A stretch of DNA of 64,000 nt from assembly GCF_030530745.1 (NCBI RefSeq), contig NZ_JAUMUI010000008.1, forward strand, positions 26,556-90,555, in the 5' to 3' direction. Both the position numbers and the translations under genes were made by a program. Shown here piece by piece: positions 45,616 to 55,148 of the stretch (its first letter is position 1; every line of letters begins with the position of its first letter). Origin of the DNA: Neisseria sp. Its GTDB lineage: Bacteria; Pseudomonadota; Gammaproteobacteria; Burkholderiales; Neisseriaceae. The notes below the pieces were generated by a model that saw only the letters and a program-made list of their open reading frames with translations, had not been told where the DNA came from and ran no database searches.

Positions 45616-46329
45616 TTATTTTTTCAATTGAGTATGTGCAAGCGCCCAGCAGAAAACCGCTGAAGCGCCCGCCTGTTTTAGCGTTCGTGCCAATTCTTCA
45701 AACGTTGCGCCCGTGGTAGTAACGTCGTCAACCAGTAATATCTTACGGTTCTTAACATATTGATTATTTAATACAAAAGCATTTTTTACGTTTTTGCGCC
45801 GTTCGTTCTGTTTCAGCGTGCTTTGCGGCGCATGATGCCGTCTGAAAACGGCCGTGTGCGGCAGCACGGGCAAACTGTAGCGTTTTCCCACTGCTTCGGC
45901 CAAGCCGTCGCTTTGATTGAAACCGCGGAACAACCGCCGCCGTTTGCTCAAAGGCATGGCCAATACACAATCAGCTTCTGCACTTTCCAGCCACGGCGGC
46001 GGGTGGTTCAGCATCACGGCGCACAACGGCCGCAGCATACTTCTGTCGGCACGGTGTTTGAATGCATGCAGCATATTGCTGACGGGTGCTTCATAATATG
46101 CCGAAGCCCACAACCGCTCGAACGGCGGCGGTGTTTTCTGGCAGCGCCCGCATACCGTGCCGCCCGCGCTGATTTCACCGCAACACGGGCAGACATGGCC
46201 GGCATCGGTATGCAAAACCGACAAATCGGCCGCACAGCCTGCACACAGGCCGTCTGAAGCCGCCGGGCCGTGGCATAATAGGCAGTCTTTTTCGTCCCGG
46301 CGTTTCCGCCACCAAGAAAGCACATTCAT
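45616..46329 (-). CDS. comF: ComF-family phosphoribosyltransferase-like protein
   Basis: 237 residues. An N-terminal double zinc finger ([17 protein letters not shown] and [17 protein letters not shown]) and a C-terminal PRTase fold with the PRPP loop [18 protein letters not shown]. ComF proteins act in DNA uptake or transformation in several competent bacteria, which fits this DUS-using organism. The start codon overlaps that of divergent bioH by two bases (CATG at 46327-46330). Its Shine-Dalgarno (GGGGA) lies inside bioH. An AT-type DUS is at 45835-45846. Confidence 0.92.
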   Translation of the reverse strand: MNVLSWWRKRRDEKDCLLCHGPAASDGLCAGCAADLSVLHTDAGHVCPCCGEISAGGTVCGRCQKTPPPFERLWASAYYEAPVSNMLHAFKHRADRSMLRPLCAVMLNHPPPWLESAEADCVLAMPLSKRRRLFRGFNQSDGLAEAVGKRYSLPVLPHTAVFRRHHAPQSTLKQNERRKNVKNAFVLNNQYVKNRKILLVDDVTTTGATFEELARTLKQAGASAVFCWALAHTQLKK

Positions 46330-47071
46330 GACGCATTCCCCGAAAAATGTTTATCTGATACACGGCTGGGCGGCCAACCGCCATATTTTCGACGATTTAA
46401 CCCCGCGCCTGCCTGCAAACTGGCATATCCGCGCCCTCAACCTGCCCGGCCACGGCGGTGCGCCGTTTAACGGCGGTTTCGACGTGGCCGCCGCAGCCGA
46501 CGCTTTCGCCGGACAAATCAGCGAACCCGCCTATTTGGTAGGCTGGTCGCTCGGCGGGCTGGTGGCGCTTTATCTCGCGCACCGCCACCCTGAAAAAGTG
46601 CGCGCACTGTGCCTGACCGCCAGCTTCGCCCGCTTTCAGGCCGCACCCGACTATCCCGAAGGGTTGAGCAACCCCGCGCTGGCGAAAATGATTGTTTTGT
46701 TTGAGCAAGACTATCACAAATATATGAAACAGTTTCTTCAGTTGCAATTTTTGTATGCAAAAGACCAACACCCGGTTTTAGAAAAAGTGCTGCCCGACAT
46801 CGTGAAACACGGCGCACCCGCCGCCATGCAGGCCGCGCTCGATGCCGTTGCAGTCGCCGACGCCCGCTCCTTCCTGCCGCACATCCATGCCCCCACCCTG
46901 CTGATTTTCGGTGCCAAAGATTCCATCACCCCTCCCCGTATGGGCGAATACCTGCACCGCCACCTGCCGCAAAGCGAGCTGCATATTATAGAAAAAGCCG
47001 CCCATGCGCCGTTTCTCACTCAGGCCGGGGAGTTTGCACGGTTGTTGACAGATTTTGTAGAAACACATTAA
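46328..47071 (+). CDS. bioH: Pimeloyl-[acyl-carrier protein] methyl ester esterase
   Basis: 247-residue alpha/beta-hydrolase that removes the methyl group from pimeloyl-ACP methyl ester in biotin synthesis. Start [24 protein letters not shown]; nucleophile elbow GWSLGG; catalytic His near the end in KAAHAPFL, with Asp in [10 protein letters not shown]. Length matches BioH (256). The ATG shares two bases with the comF start on the other strand, and the Shine-Dalgarno (AAGAAAG) lies inside comF. It is convergent with narG, and a long hairpin separates the two. Confidence 0.9.
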   Translation: MTHSPKNVYLIHGWAANRHIFDDLTPRLPANWHIRALNLPGHGGAPFNGGFDVAAAADAFAGQISEPAYLVGWSLGGLVALYLAHRHPEKVRALCLTASFARFQAAPDYPEGLSNPALAKMIVLFEQDYHKYMKQFLQLQFLYAKDQHPVLEKVLPDIVKHGAPAAMQAALDAVAVADARSFLPHIHAPTLLIFGAKDSITPPRMGEYLHRHLPQSELHIIEKAAHAPFLTQAGEFARLLTDFVETH

Positions 47072-47120
47072 ACCTTGCACGCGCATCCCGATCAGCCCGA
47101 AGCCTTGGTAAAACCATTCG

Positions 47121-47186
47121 GGCCGTCTGAAAAACAGGCGCCTGTCTGAAATCCTTTCCAGACAGGCGCCTGTTTTTCAGACGGCC
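47121..47186. terminator. 28-base perfect hairpin between convergent bioH and narG
   Basis: Arms 47121-47148 and 47159-47186 are exactly complementary with a ten-base loop. The outer part is a DUS (GGCCGTCTGAA). The inner part carries CGCCTGTCTG, resembling another DUS dialect. It abuts the narG stop, and either direction would be terminated. Confidence 0.85.
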
Positions 47187-50100
47187 TTATTTCACCGGCG
47201 TATCCATCCAATCGATGTTTTTCATTTTGCGCACAATCACCCATTCGTCGCGGTTAGAACCTACCGTACCGTAGTAGTTGAAGCTGTAGGCCAATTGGGC
47301 GTAGCCGCCGATCATGTGGGTGGGCTTCAGAATAGCGCGGGTTACCGAGTTGTGGATGCCGCCGCGCTTTTTGGACACTTCGGCCGCAGGGGTGTGGACG
47401 ATTTTTTCCTGCGCGTGATACATCAAAATCATGGTTTCGGGGATGCGCTGGCTCACAATGGCACGACAGGCGATGGTGCCGTTGGCGTTGAACACTTCCA
47501 CCCAGTCGTTATCGACAATGCCGGCTTTTTTGGCATCGATTTCGCTAATCCAAACGTGCGGCCCGCCGCGCGAGAGGGTGAGCATACGCAGGTTTTCGGA
47601 ATAGGTGCTGTGTATGCCCCATTTTTGGTGCGGCGTTAAGAAATTAAGGGTAATTTCTTTGTTGCCGTTGGGGTATTTGCCCAGCAGTTTTTGGGTGGTT
47701 TTGAAATCGACGGCAGGTTTGTACACGCACAGGTGTTCGCCGAAATCGCGCATCCATTTGTGGTCTTGGTAGAACTGCTGGCGGCCGGTAAGGGTGCGCC
47801 ACGGAATCAGTTCGTGCACGTTGGTGTAGCCGGCGTTGTAGCACACTTCTTCGCTTTCCACGCCCGACCAGATCGGCGAGGTTACGATTTTGCGCGGCTG
47901 GGCGACGATGTCGCGGAAGCGGATGGCGGTGTGCTCGCTGCTGTTGATCAGGTGGGTGTGGTCGCGGCCGGTGGTTTTGCCCAAGGCTTCCCAGGCTTTT
48001 TTGGCCACGTGGCCGTTGGTTTCGGGCGCGAGGGTCAGTACCATTTCGCAGGCATCGATGGCGGTGTCGATTTTCGGCTGGCCTTTGCCCACGCCTTCTT
48101 CGCGCACGCCGTTGAGTTTGCGCAGAAATTCGACTTCGTGTTTGGTGTCCCACGCCATGCCTTTGCCGTTGTTGTTCACTTTTTCGAGCAGGGGGCCGAT
48201 GCTGGTGAATTTTTCGTAAACGGCGCCGTAGTCGCGCTCAACCACGGTAACGGCGGGCATGGTTTTGCCGGGAACGGGGTCGCATTCGCCGTGTTTCCAG
48301 TCTTTCGGGTCGAAGGGCTGGCCGAGTTCCTGCGGGCTGTCGTGCATGAGGGGGGTTAAGACGATGTCTTTGCGCACGCCGAGGTAGTCTTTGGCCAGCT
48401 CGCTGAATTTTTTGGCGAAGCCTTTGTAGATTTCCCAGTCGGTTTTGCTCTGCCACAGGGGCTGCACGGCTTCGGTTAAGGGGTGGATGAAGGGGTGCAT
48501 ATCCGAGGTGTTGAGGTCGTCTTTTTCATACCAGGTGGCGGTGGGCAAGACGATGTCGCCGTAGAGGCAGGTGGTGGACATGCGGAAGTCGAGCACGGTG
48601 AGCAGGTCGAGCTTGCCTTCGGCGGCGGGGCGCACGGTGATTTCAGACGGCCTGATGCAGTCTTCGTCGTTTTCGTCGCCCAACACGGCGTTTTGGGTGC
48701 CGAGCAGGTATTTCAGAAAATATTCGTGGCCTTTGCCTGATGAGCCGAGCAGGTTGGAGCGCCACACAAACAGGTTGCGCGGGAAGTTTTTCGGGTTGTC
48801 GGGGTCGTTGCAGGCCATGTCGAGCGAGCCGTCTTTCAGACGGCCTGCCACGTATTGCGCGGCATCGGCGCCGGCTTGCGCGGCTTCGTCGGCAATGTCG
48901 AGCGGGTTGGCGCCCAGTTGCGGCGCGCTGGGCAGCCAGCCCATGCGTTCGGCTTTGGCGTTGTAGTCGATCATCGAAATGCTGCCAATGCCGCCGTCGG
49001 CATTGGGGGCGAGGATTTCGTCGACGCCCACTTTTTCATGCCGCCATTGGCTGGTGTGGGCATAGAAGAACGAGGTGCCGTTCATCTGGCGCGGCGGGCG
49101 GTGCCAGTCGGTGGCGAAGGTGAGCGGAATCCAGCCGGATTGCGGGCGCAGTTTTTCCTGCCCCACGTAGTGGCACCAGCCGCCGCCGGATTTGCCGATG
49201 GCGCCACACATCATCAGCATGTTGATGATGCCGCGGTAGGTCATGTCCATGTGATACCAGTGGTTGAGGCCGGCGCCCACAATCACCATGCTGCGGCCTT
49301 CGGTGTCGTGCGCGTTTTGGGCGAACTCGCGGGCTACCTGAACCACCAGGCGGGGGTTTACGCCGGTGTGTTTTTCCTGCCAGGCGGGGGTGTAGGGTTT
49401 GTCTTCGCTGTAGTCTTTGGCCGAGTTTTCGCAGCCCAAGCCGTTGTCGATGCCGTAGTTGGCCACCATCAAATCAAACACGGTGGCCACCAGCGCGGTT
49501 TCGCCGTCGGCCAGCGGAATGCGTTTGACGGGCACTTTGCGGTAGATCATGTCGTCGTGTTCGCCGCCGAAATAGGTAAAACCTACGCTGGCGGTTTCAT
49601 CAGCACTGTCTTTCAGCGACAGCGCGGCTTTCACCTCACTGCCCTGCGCCTGGGTTTCGAGGTTCCATTTGCGGCTGCCGTCCCAGCGGAAGCCGATGGA
49701 GCCGTTGGGCACGGCGAGGCCGTCTGAAAGCTCGTCCCACACCAGCGTTTTCCATTCGGGGTTTTGTTCTTCGCCAAAATTGCCGCTCAATTCGGAGGCG
49801 CGCAGGAAATATTTGGGCGCATAGCCTTTGCCGTCGGCTTCCAGGCGCACCAGCATCGGCATATCGGTGAGGCGGCGGATATAGTCGGTAAAATAGGGCG
49901 AGGGGTTTTCGAGGTGGAATTCTTTCAGAATCACATGGCCCATCGCCATCGCCAGAGCGGCGTCGGTGCCTTGTTTGGGGGCGAGCCAGATGTCGCCGAA
50001 CTTGGCCATTTCGCCGAAATCGGAAGAAACGGCCACGGTTTTAGTGCCTTTGTAGCGCACTTCGGTGTAGAAGTGCGCGTCGGGCGTGCGCGTCATCGGC

Positions 50101-50867
50101 ACGTTGGAACCCCACACCATCAGATAATTCGAGTTATACCAGTCGGCCGATTCGGCCACGTCGGTTTGTTCGCCCCAAATCTGCGGGCTGGCGGGCGGCA
50201 GGTCGCAATACCAGTCGTAAAACGATAAGGCCACGCCGCCGAGCAGGCTTAAGTAGCGCACGCCCGCCGCATAGCTCACCATCGACATCGCCGGAATCGG
50301 CGAGAAGCCGATGACGCGGTCGGGGCCGTAGTTTTTAATGGTGTAGGCATTGGCCGCCGCCACCATCTCGTTGGCCTCTTCCCAAGAAGCGCGCACGAAG
50401 CCGCCCAAGCCGCGCTGGGTTTTATAGGATTTGGCGCGCGCTTCGTCTTCCACGATATACGCCCACGCTTCAATCGGGTTCATGGTTTTGCGCGCCTGCC
50501 GCCACATTTCGGCCAGCACGCCGCGCATCATCGGGTATTTCACGCGCTGGGCGGAATACACATACCAGCTGTAAGAAGCCCCGCGCGGGCAGCCCCTCGG
50601 CTCGTGGTTGGGCAGGTCGGGGCGGGTACGCGGATAGTCGGTTTGCTGGGTTTCCCAAGTGATCAGGCCGTTTTTCACATACACCTTCCAACTGCACGAA
50701 CCGGTGCAGTTCACGCCGTGGGTGGAGCGCACCACTTTATCGTGCTGCCAGCGGCTGCGGTAGGCATTTTCCCACTTGCGATCTTCCGTGGTTAACACAC
50801 CGTGCCCGTTGGCAAACGGTTCGTGTTGTTTGCTGAAGAATTTCAGGCGGTCTAAAAAGTGGCTCAT
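47187..50867 (-). CDS. narG: Respiratory nitrate reductase alpha subunit
   Basis: 1226-residue catalytic subunit of membrane-bound nitrate reductase, reducing nitrate to nitrite at a bis-MGD molybdenum centre. The FS0 cluster ligands are His50, Cys54, Cys58 (THGVNCTGSCSW) and Cys93 (EPRGCPRGA). The Mo ligand Asp lies in YDWYCDLPPASP. Length is typical (about 1240). narH, narJ, narI and a nitrate transporter are not adjacent: bioH follows convergently and aroE-like diverges upstream. N. meningitidis lacks this gene. Three in-gene DUS copies; a GGGCTACCTGAA at 49331-49342 matches the Eikenella core. Confidence 0.97.
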   Translation of the reverse strand: MSHFLDRLKFFSKQHEPFANGHGVLTTEDRKWENAYRSRWQHDKVVRSTHGVNCTGSCSWKVYVKNGLITWETQQTDYPRTRPDLPNHEPRGCPRGASYSWYVYSAQRVKYPMMRGVLAEMWRQARKTMNPIEAWAYIVEDEARAKSYKTQRGLGGFVRASWEEANEMVAAANAYTIKNYGPDRVIGFSPIPAMSMVSYAAGVRYLSLLGGVALSFYDWYCDLPPASPQIWGEQTDVAESADWYNSNYLMVWGSNVPMTRTPDAHFYTEVRYKGTKTVAVSSDFGEMAKFGDIWLAPKQGTDAALAMAMGHVILKEFHLENPSPYFTDYIRRLTDMPMLVRLEADGKGYAPKYFLRASELSGNFGEEQNPEWKTLVWDELSDGLAVPNGSIGFRWDGSRKWNLETQAQGSEVKAALSLKDSADETASVGFTYFGGEHDDMIYRKVPVKRIPLADGETALVATVFDLMVANYGIDNGLGCENSAKDYSEDKPYTPAWQEKHTGVNPRLVVQVAREFAQNAHDTEGRSMVIVGAGLNHWYHMDMTYRGIINMLMMCGAIGKSGGGWCHYVGQEKLRPQSGWIPLTFATDWHRPPRQMNGTSFFYAHTSQWRHEKVGVDEILAPNADGGIGSISMIDYNAKAERMGWLPSAPQLGANPLDIADEAAQAGADAAQYVAGRLKDGSLDMACNDPDNPKNFPRNLFVWRSNLLGSSGKGHEYFLKYLLGTQNAVLGDENDEDCIRPSEITVRPAAEGKLDLLTVLDFRMSTTCLYGDIVLPTATWYEKDDLNTSDMHPFIHPLTEAVQPLWQSKTDWEIYKGFAKKFSELAKDYLGVRKDIVLTPLMHDSPQELGQPFDPKDWKHGECDPVPGKTMPAVTVVERDYGAVYEKFTSIGPLLEKVNNNGKGMAWDTKHEVEFLRKLNGVREEGVGKGQPKIDTAIDACEMVLTLAPETNGHVAKKAWEALGKTTGRDHTHLINSSEHTAIRFRDIVAQPRKIVTSPIWSGVESEEVCYNAGYTNVHELIPWRTLTGRQQFYQDHKWMRDFGEHLCVYKPAVDFKTTQKLLGKYPNGNKEITLNFLTPHQKWGIHSTYSENLRMLTLSRGGPHVWISEIDAKKAGIVDNDWVEVFNANGTIACRAIVSQRIPETMILMYHAQEKIVHTPAAEVSKKRGGIHNSVTRAILKPTHMIGGYAQLAYSFNYYGTVGSNRDEWVIVRKMKNIDWMDTPVK

Positions 50868-51353
50868 GATGTATTCCTTTAGCTTGTCGTCTCAGACAGG
50901 CGGCGCCTCTCTGAAAAATAATTTTTTACGCTTTGGAATATAAAACAGCCTCTCGCCGGAAAATATGCACCGAAAGGGTTTGCCGCCGCAGCAAAAGGCT
51001 AGGAAAAAGAGGGCGTTTGAATTAGCGGGCTAGTTCTTTGGGATTAGAAAAACAATCGGGCCGTCTGAAAGCCGAACCCCGTTTTCAGACGGCCTCATCT
51101 ATCCCTCCCCTGCAACATCTTGCAAAAATCAGGCTGCCAAAAAACCGATTGTCGAAAATTCACAATTTATTATTAAAATAATATAAAAATAAAATATAAA
51201 TGTTTTAAACAGTAAAATTTAAGCCGCAAACTTCCAACACTCTTGCAAACCTGCCCATAATCCTGCTTTTCCCGCCGCCCGTTGCGGCGGCGGCAGGGCG
51301 GGCGGGGGAACATCGGTTAGAATAAGCCCGTTTTTTCTGCCGGAAACCGCCTT
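50868..51353. other. 486-base divergent intergenic region between narG and the aroE-like gene
   Basis: It contains an inverted DUS pair (51059-51094) and an AT-rich stretch with repeated AAAATAATAT-like words (about 51165-51230). The GC-rich run GCGGCGGCGG / GGGCGGGCGG lies near 51285-51310. No FNR-type TTGAT-N4-ATCAA palindrome was found by eye, although nitrate reductase operons are often FNR-controlled. No small gene is supported. Confidence 0.6.
51059..51094. repeat. Inverted DUS pair upstream of narG
   Basis: GGCCGTCTGAAA and TTTCAGACGGCC with a 12-base loop. Confidence 0.7.
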
Positions 51354-52196
51354 ATGCCGTCTTCTTTAACCATCAACGGGCTAACCCGTGTCATCGCCCA
51401 TATCGGCTTCCCCACCCAAACCTTTAAATCGCCGATGATTTACAACCCTTATTTCGCCGATGCGGGCATCAATGCGGTGGTAGTGCCGTTTTCGTGCGAG
51501 GCGCACAACTATCCGGCGTTTTTGAAAGCTGTGTTCGGCAATACCAACACCGCAGGGGCGCTGATTACCATGCCGCATAAAGTGGCCACCGTGGGGTTAA
51601 TCGACCGCGTTGCGCCGGCGGCGGAAATCGCCGGCTCGTGCAACGCCGTGCGGCTGGGGGCGGACGGCAGGCTCGAAGGCGACATGTTCGACGGCGAGGG
51701 CTTTGTGCGCGGCATACGCCGCAAAGGTTTTGCGCCGCAGGGAAAGTCGGCGCTGATTTTGGGCTGCGGCGGCGTAGGCTCGGCGATTGCGGCTTCGCTG
51801 GCCGCAGCGGGGGCGGCAAGGCTGGCACTATCCGACACGCGCGCGGAATCGGCCGCAGCGCTGGCAGGCCGTCTGAACAAGCATTATCCGGCACTGGCGG
51901 TGGAAACCGGCGGCAACGATGTGCGCGGTTTCGATCTGGTGGTTAACGCCACGCCGCTGGGTATGTATGACGGCGACCCGCTGCCTGCCGACGTATCGCA
52001 CCTGTCGCCCAAAACGTTTGTGGGCGAAGTGGTGCTGCGCGAAACCACGCCGTTTATGCGTGCGGCGCAGAAATCGGGCTGCACTGTGCTTGCGGGAGAA
52101 GACATGCTGTTCGAGCAGATTCCCGCCTATCTCGAATATTTCGGCCTGCCCCCAACCACGCCCGAAAACCTGCGCCGTCTGGCACAGTCGGATTGA
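51354..52196 (+). CDS. Shikimate-dehydrogenase-like protein
   Basis: 280 residues of the AroE superfamily: N-terminal substrate domain and Rossmann NADP domain (ALILGCGGVGSAIAASLAAAGAARL). The catalytic Lys76 (TMPHK) and an aspartate (Asp113 in DMFDGEGF) are kept, but the usual NTDG is MFDG, and the first serine of the substrate SxS motif is Phe (IGFPTQTFKSP). These changes point to a non-canonical member (quinate, RifI-like or SDH-L type) rather than the biosynthetic AroE. It lies directly upstream of an aromatic-acid-type MFS gene and is probably co-transcribed. A biosynthetic aroE is not in the window. Confidence 0.8.
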   Translation: MPSSLTINGLTRVIAHIGFPTQTFKSPMIYNPYFADAGINAVVVPFSCEAHNYPAFLKAVFGNTNTAGALITMPHKVATVGLIDRVAPAAEIAGSCNAVRLGADGRLEGDMFDGEGFVRGIRRKGFAPQGKSALILGCGGVGSAIAASLAAAGAARLALSDTRAESAAALAGRLNKHYPALAVETGGNDVRGFDLVVNATPLGMYDGDPLPADVSHLSPKTFVGEVVLRETTPFMRAAQKSGCTVLAGEDMLFEQIPAYLEYFGLPPTTPENLRRLAQSD

Positions 52197-52271
52197 AAAC
52201 CCGTATTCCTCCCAAACAACCTTGCGGCGGCGGCAGGCCGTCTGAAAACAACCCGATCAGAGTAACTGCTT

Positions 52272-53609
52272 ATGACAACAACCAACGAAATCAATGTGCG
52301 CGAACTGCTCGACCACCGCCCCGTAGGCGCCTATCAGAAGCTGGTGGTTTTTTTATGTTTTCTGATTGTGGTGATGGACGGCTTCGATGTGGCCATTATG
52401 GGCTTTGTGGCGCCCTCGCTGAAAGAAGACTGGCAGCTGAGCAATAACGCGCTGGCGCCCGTGTTGAGTGCCGCGCTGGCGGGCCTGGCGGTGGGGGCGA
52501 TGATTACCGGCCCGCTGGCCGATAAATTCGGCAGGCGCAAAGTGTTGATTGCCAATGTGTTTACTTTCGGCTTGTTCACGCTGCTGGTGGCCTCGGCAAA
52601 CTCTCTCAACCATATGATTGTTTACCGTTTTATCGCCGGTTGCGCGATGGGCGGCATTATGCCGAGTGTGGCCACGCTGGCTGCCGAATTTTCGCCCGCC
52701 CGCAGCCGCGCGTTTCTGGTAACGGTGGTGTTTGCCGGCTTTACCGTGGGCGCGGCGGGCGGCGGCTTTCTGGCCGCCGCACTGATTCCGCATTACGGCT
52801 GGCACAGCGTGTTTTGGGTGGGCGGGATTGCGCCGATTGTGTTGAGCATTCTTTTGGTTTGGGTGCTGCCCGAATCCATCGGTTTTCTGGCGCACAAAAA
52901 ACACAAGCCCGAACGCATACGCAAACTGGTGGAGCGCTGTGCTCCCGGCTCCACCGACGAACACAGCACTTTCGTATTACCGCTGCCCGCTGAAGCCGCC
53001 GCCGGAGAAGCATCGGTTAAAACCGTGCTCAACCCGCATTACCGCTTCGGCAGCATCATGTTGTGGTCGGGCTATTTCATGCACCTGTTTTTGGTGTACC
53101 TTTTGGGCAGCTGGATGCCCACCATGATTAAAGAATCGGGCATGACCGCCTCGCAGGCCAGCATTATTTCGGCCATGTTCCAGCTCGGCGGCCCGCTCGG
53201 CTCGGTGATGTTGGGCTGGCTGATGGACAGGTTCGAGCCGCACCGCGTGCTGGGTTTGTCGTATCTCACCGGCGCGGTGGTGTTGGTGGCCGTCAGCAAT
53301 GCCGGCCAGCAATATATACTGTTGTGCGTGTTGGCATTTGTGGTCGGCGCAGCCTTCAACGGCGGCGGCACGGGCATGAACGCCTTGTCGAGCATGTTTT
53401 TCCCGCTCTCCGCCCGCGCCACCGGCAACGGCTGGATGCACGGGCTGGGGCGCATCGGCGCGATTCTTTCCGCTTTCGTTGGCGCGTGGATGCTGAACCT
53501 CGGTTGGGGTTTTGCCACCGTGGCCGCCGCCCTGACCGTGCCCGCCGCCGCCGTGGCTGTGCTGCTGGGTTTGAAACACGCGTATTACCGCCGCAAAGAA
53601 GCGGCATAG
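52272..53609 (+). CDS. MFS transporter, aromatic acid:H+ symporter type
   Basis: 445 residues with 12 predicted helices. The DGFDVA motif in helix 1 (FLIVVMDGFDVAIMGFVAP) is characteristic of the AAHS family (PcaK, BenK, MhpT-like), and the MFS loop 2-3 motif is ADKFGRRKVL. A second helix bundle begins with LVYLLGSWMPTMIKESG and has GWLMDRFEPHRVLG. Given the AroE-like neighbour, a shikimate, quinate or related aromatic acid is a likely substrate. Ends at an inverted DUS pair. Confidence 0.88.
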   Translation: MTTTNEINVRELLDHRPVGAYQKLVVFLCFLIVVMDGFDVAIMGFVAPSLKEDWQLSNNALAPVLSAALAGLAVGAMITGPLADKFGRRKVLIANVFTFGLFTLLVASANSLNHMIVYRFIAGCAMGGIMPSVATLAAEFSPARSRAFLVTVVFAGFTVGAAGGGFLAAALIPHYGWHSVFWVGGIAPIVLSILLVWVLPESIGFLAHKKHKPERIRKLVERCAPGSTDEHSTFVLPLPAEAAAGEASVKTVLNPHYRFGSIMLWSGYFMHLFLVYLLGSWMPTMIKESGMTASQASIISAMFQLGGPLGSVMLGWLMDRFEPHRVLGLSYLTGAVVLVAVSNAGQQYILLCVLAFVVGAAFNGGGTGMNALSSMFFPLSARATGNGWMHGLGRIGAILSAFVGAWMLNLGWGFATVAAALTVPAAAVAVLLGLKHAYYRRKEAA

Positions 53610-53618
53610 CCAAACCCG

Positions 53619-53654
53619 CAGAGGCCGTCTGAAAACATGTTCAGACGGCCTCTG
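53619..53654. terminator. Inverted DUS pair after the MFS gene
   Basis: CAGAGGCCGTCTGAA and TTCAGACGGCCTCTG, 15-base perfect arms with a six-base loop, 10 bases past the stop. Confidence 0.75.
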
Positions 53655-53716
53655 CCTTTACAGCCGCATTCAAAAACGTTTAACCTTGGGTTTTCCACCC
53701 GATCAGAAAGTATGTC

Positions 53717-55069
53717 ATGCCTTTGAAAACGACCGCAATCCTGATTATGTTAACCCTGCTGCCGCTTGCCGCCCGCGCCGCCGTGAATATCCAGCGCTGG
53801 CAGATGCCGGAAGGCACCCGGGTGCTGTTGGTGGAACGGCACCAGAACCCGATTGTCGATGTGCAGATCAGCTTTAAAGGTGCCGGCAGCGCTTTCAACC
53901 CCGAAGGCAAAGGCGAAGTTTCCGAATTTACCGCCGCGCTGCTGACAGGCGGCACGAAACGGCTCGACGAAGAAGCCTTTAAGGAGCGGGTTGACGGCCT
54001 GGCCGCCAGCATCAGCAGCAACAGCAGCGACGAAGGCGCATCGGTTACCCTGCGCAGCCTGAGCAGCCCCGAAAAACTCAAACCCGCCGTCAACCTGCTC
54101 AATCAGGCACTCACGCAGCCGCGTTTCGATACCGCCGTATTCGAGCGCATACGCAAACAGAGCATCACCGCGCTGCAGCAGCAGGAAACCGATCCCGGCT
54201 TCATCGCCGGCCGCGCACTCACCCGCCTGAACTACGGCGGCCACCCCTACGGCCGCCCCGCGCAAACCAGCGTGGAAAGCATACGCCGCGTAACGCTCGA
54301 CGACATCCGCGCGTTTTACCGCAGCCGCTACGGTAAAAACAACGCCGTCGTAGCCGTGGTGGGCGACCTCAACCGCCGCCAAACCGAAGCTCTGGTTCGG
54401 CAGGCGTTAAACGGACTGCCGGCCCGCAGCGGCCAAAGCAGTGCCGTGCCCGCCGTGCCCGCGCACCGTGCAGAGCATCAGAATATCCCGTTTGCGGGCG
54501 AACAGGCGCAAATCGTGATGGGCATGCCCCTGATCAAACGCCACGACCCCGATTATTACGCCCTGGTAGTCGGCAACTACACCCTCGGCGGCGGCGGTTT
54601 CGACAGCCGCCTGATGAAAGAACTGCGCGACAAACACGGCTACACCTACGGAGCGTCCAGCAGCCTCGCCCCTGCCTCTGAAGCCGGACCGCTGACCATA
54701 GGCCTTTCCACCCAAAAAGCCAACACCGCCGCCGCACTGGCCGCAGCCCGCAAAGTGCTGGCCGACTTTGCAGCGGAAGGCCCCACCGAAGAAGAACTGC
54801 AACAGGCCAAAGCCAATATCACCGGCAGCTTCCCGCTGCGTTTCGACACCAACGCCAAGCTGTTGGGCTATCTGAGCCTGATCGGTTTCTACAACCTGCC
54901 CGACGATTATCTCGAAGCCTATCCGAAAGCCGTTTCCGCCCTCACCGCCGAACAGGTTAAATCGGCCTGGCAGCGGCGCGTGAAAGTGGAAAACATGAAT
55001 ATCGTGGTGGTAGGTGCGGAACAGGGCGCAGCCTCAGCGGGAAGCTACCGCCCGATAAAGCGCCGTTAG
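53717..55069 (+). CDS. M16 family protein lacking the zinc motif
   Basis: 450 residues with a Sec signal peptide (MPLKTTAILIMLTLLPLAARA). It has the two-domain M16 fold but the position of HxxEH reads GEVSEFTAALLTGGT, so no zinc site. The substrate-side motif GGGGFDSRLMKELRDKHGYTY is kept. In many proteobacteria such an inactive subunit pairs with an active M16 peptidase encoded next to it. Here the active homologue (61291-62622) is 6 kb away on the other strand. Predicted periplasmic. Confidence 0.85.
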   Translation: MPLKTTAILIMLTLLPLAARAAVNIQRWQMPEGTRVLLVERHQNPIVDVQISFKGAGSAFNPEGKGEVSEFTAALLTGGTKRLDEEAFKERVDGLAASISSNSSDEGASVTLRSLSSPEKLKPAVNLLNQALTQPRFDTAVFERIRKQSITALQQQETDPGFIAGRALTRLNYGGHPYGRPAQTSVESIRRVTLDDIRAFYRSRYGKNNAVVAVVGDLNRRQTEALVRQALNGLPARSGQSSAVPAVPAHRAEHQNIPFAGEQAQIVMGMPLIKRHDPDYYALVVGNYTLGGGGFDSRLMKELRDKHGYTYGASSSLAPASEAGPLTIGLSTQKANTAAALAAARKVLADFAAEGPTEEELQQAKANITGSFPLRFDTNAKLLGYLSLIGFYNLPDDYLEAYPKAVSALTAEQVKSAWQRRVKVENMNIVVVGAEQGAASAGSYRPIKRR

Positions 55070-55148
55070 GAGGGGGTTGAGAAACCCGTATCCGTTTGCA
55101 AAACTTGCTGTCATTCCCATCATTACCCCGATAAACACTGGATTTACC

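Noticed and set aside
55077-55148. TTG start for the SNF2 gene preceded by AGGAGG
   Set aside because: Only two bases separate AGGAGG from the TTG, and the extra 24 residues show no family resemblance; the ATG at 55149 is kept, with some doubt.
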